Below, piece by piece: positions 5,049 through 5,532 of a DNA stretch of 5,532 nt. Position numbers and translations under genes: made by a program. The first letter of the stretch is position 1. Each line of letters opens with the position of its first letter. This DNA comes from Acidobacteriaceae bacterium. GTDB taxonomy: Bacteria > Acidobacteriota > Terriglobia > Terriglobales > SbA1. The stretch covers positions 4,021-9,552 of the forward strand of contig PLEA01000552.1 of NCBI GenBank assembly GCA_003136335.1. The letters are read 5' to 3'. Under the pieces are notes generated by a model that was not told where the DNA came from, ran no database searches, and worked only from the letters and a program-made list of their open reading frames with translations.

Positions 5049-5532
5049 ATGGAAGCGATTTCTGTTGCGGCCGAGCCCCAAAGTTCGCTGTGGGCGTCGC
5101 TGGTGGAGGCGGTGCGCGGGTCCCATCGGGACTATACGGCGGGGAGCTTGAATCGGGCGATTCTGTTGCTGGCCGTGCCTATGGTCTTGGAGATGGTGCT
5201 GGAGTCGCTGTTTGCGGTGGTGGACGTGTTCTGGGTGGGGAGGCTTGGGGCCAATGCCGTGGCCACGGTCGGACTCACGGAATCGATGCTGAGCCTGGTG
5301 TTTGCGGTGGGGATGGGGCTGAGTTTGTCGACTACGGCGATGGTGGCGCGGCGCATTGGGGAGAAAGATCCTGAGGGCGCGGCTGTGGCGGCGGTGCAGG
5401 CGATTGCTCTGGGGATCATGGTCTCGCTTGCCATTGGGCTGCCGTGCTTCTTGTTGGCTCCGCGGCTTTTGCGATTGATGGGCGCGTCTGCGGAGATTAT
5501 TTCGGTGGGCGGCGGGTACACCAGAATTTGCC
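5049..5532 (+). CDS. MATE family efflux transporter, N-terminal part (cut by window edge)
   Basis: The gene runs off the right edge after 161 codons. The protein has a hydrophilic N-terminus of about 35 residues and then membrane helices at about 37-60 (ILLLAVPMVLEMVLESLFAV), 70-97 and 112-137. MATE hallmarks are the PMVLEMVLESLFAVVDVFWV stretch of helix 1, the following GRLGANAVATVGLTE, and GMGLSLSTTAMVARRIGEKD after helix 2. Members export drugs, metabolites or toxic cations in exchange for Na+ or H+ across the inner membrane and usually have about 450 residues in 12 helices, so about a third is seen. ATG 5049 is the first in-frame start after a stop at 5019-5021. Its ribosome site is weak (AAGG, 5040-5043). 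A better-placed GAGG (5020-5023) serves an out-of-frame ATG at 5027 instead, so the start or the local reading is slightly uncertain. Confidence 0.92.
   Translation, partial: MEAISVAAEPQSSLWASLVEAVRGSHRDYTAGSLNRAILLLAVPMVLEMVLESLFAVVDVFWVGRLGANAVATVGLTESMLSLVFAVGMGLSLSTTAMVARRIGEKDPEGAAVAAVQAIALGIMVSLAIGLPCFLLAPRLLRLMGASAEIISVGGGYTRIC

Noticed and set aside
5027..5374. A plus-strand 115-codon frame with a fair ribosome site at the MATE start
   Set aside because: The translated product is Gly/Ala/Arg-rich and family-less, while the overlapping frame gives an unmistakable MATE protein. The ribosome site oddity is kept as a finding.

Overview
The window reads like a stretch of chromosome from a soil-type bacterium, most likely an acidobacterium. 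This is an inference from gene content: a winged-helix/TolB-like/TPR one-component regulator, a REP-associated transposase with its own hairpins, a MATE exporter, and moderately GC-rich DNA with GTG and TTG starts. No rRNA or other phylogenetic marker is present, so the assignment is tentative.

Layout, left to right. The left edge holds the N-terminal 52 codons of a DUF1801-family protein on the minus strand, cut by the window. Next is a compact REP/RAYT locus (about 262-956): a Y1/HUH single-strand transposase gene on the plus strand between inverted copies of a hairpin element. The ends form a 14-bp perfect inverted repeat (270-283 / 943-956). Then comes a short hypothetical membrane ORF (1015-1419), which looks like the N-terminal remnant of a longer protein. 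Just beyond its stop lies an orphan hairpin with the same REP architecture but a different stem (1440-1476). A minus-strand gene for a secreted protein with two cupredoxin domains follows (1507-2514). Divergent from it, across a 185-bp spacer, is a 632-residue membrane-anchored winged-helix/TolB-like/TPR protein (2700-4598). Directly behind that gene is a short in-frame relic of the C-terminus of a second TPR protein of the same kind (4630-4806). After a 242-bp spacer containing a G-rich tract, the N-terminal third of a MATE multidrug/Na+ efflux transporter starts and runs off the right edge (5049-5532).

Functional links. The only plausible regulatory pair is the divergent cupredoxin / winged-helix genes, whose shared spacer carries a 10-bp perfect inverted repeat. 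That link is a hypothesis from position. The other genes look like independent units. The most distinctive features are the REP/RAYT locus, with its orphan REP nearby, and the local gene debris (the truncated membrane ORF and the TPR relic). I did not see a new defence, biosynthetic or RNA system. No CRISPR array, tRNA or rRNA was recognised, and no gap between genes exceeds 300 bases.
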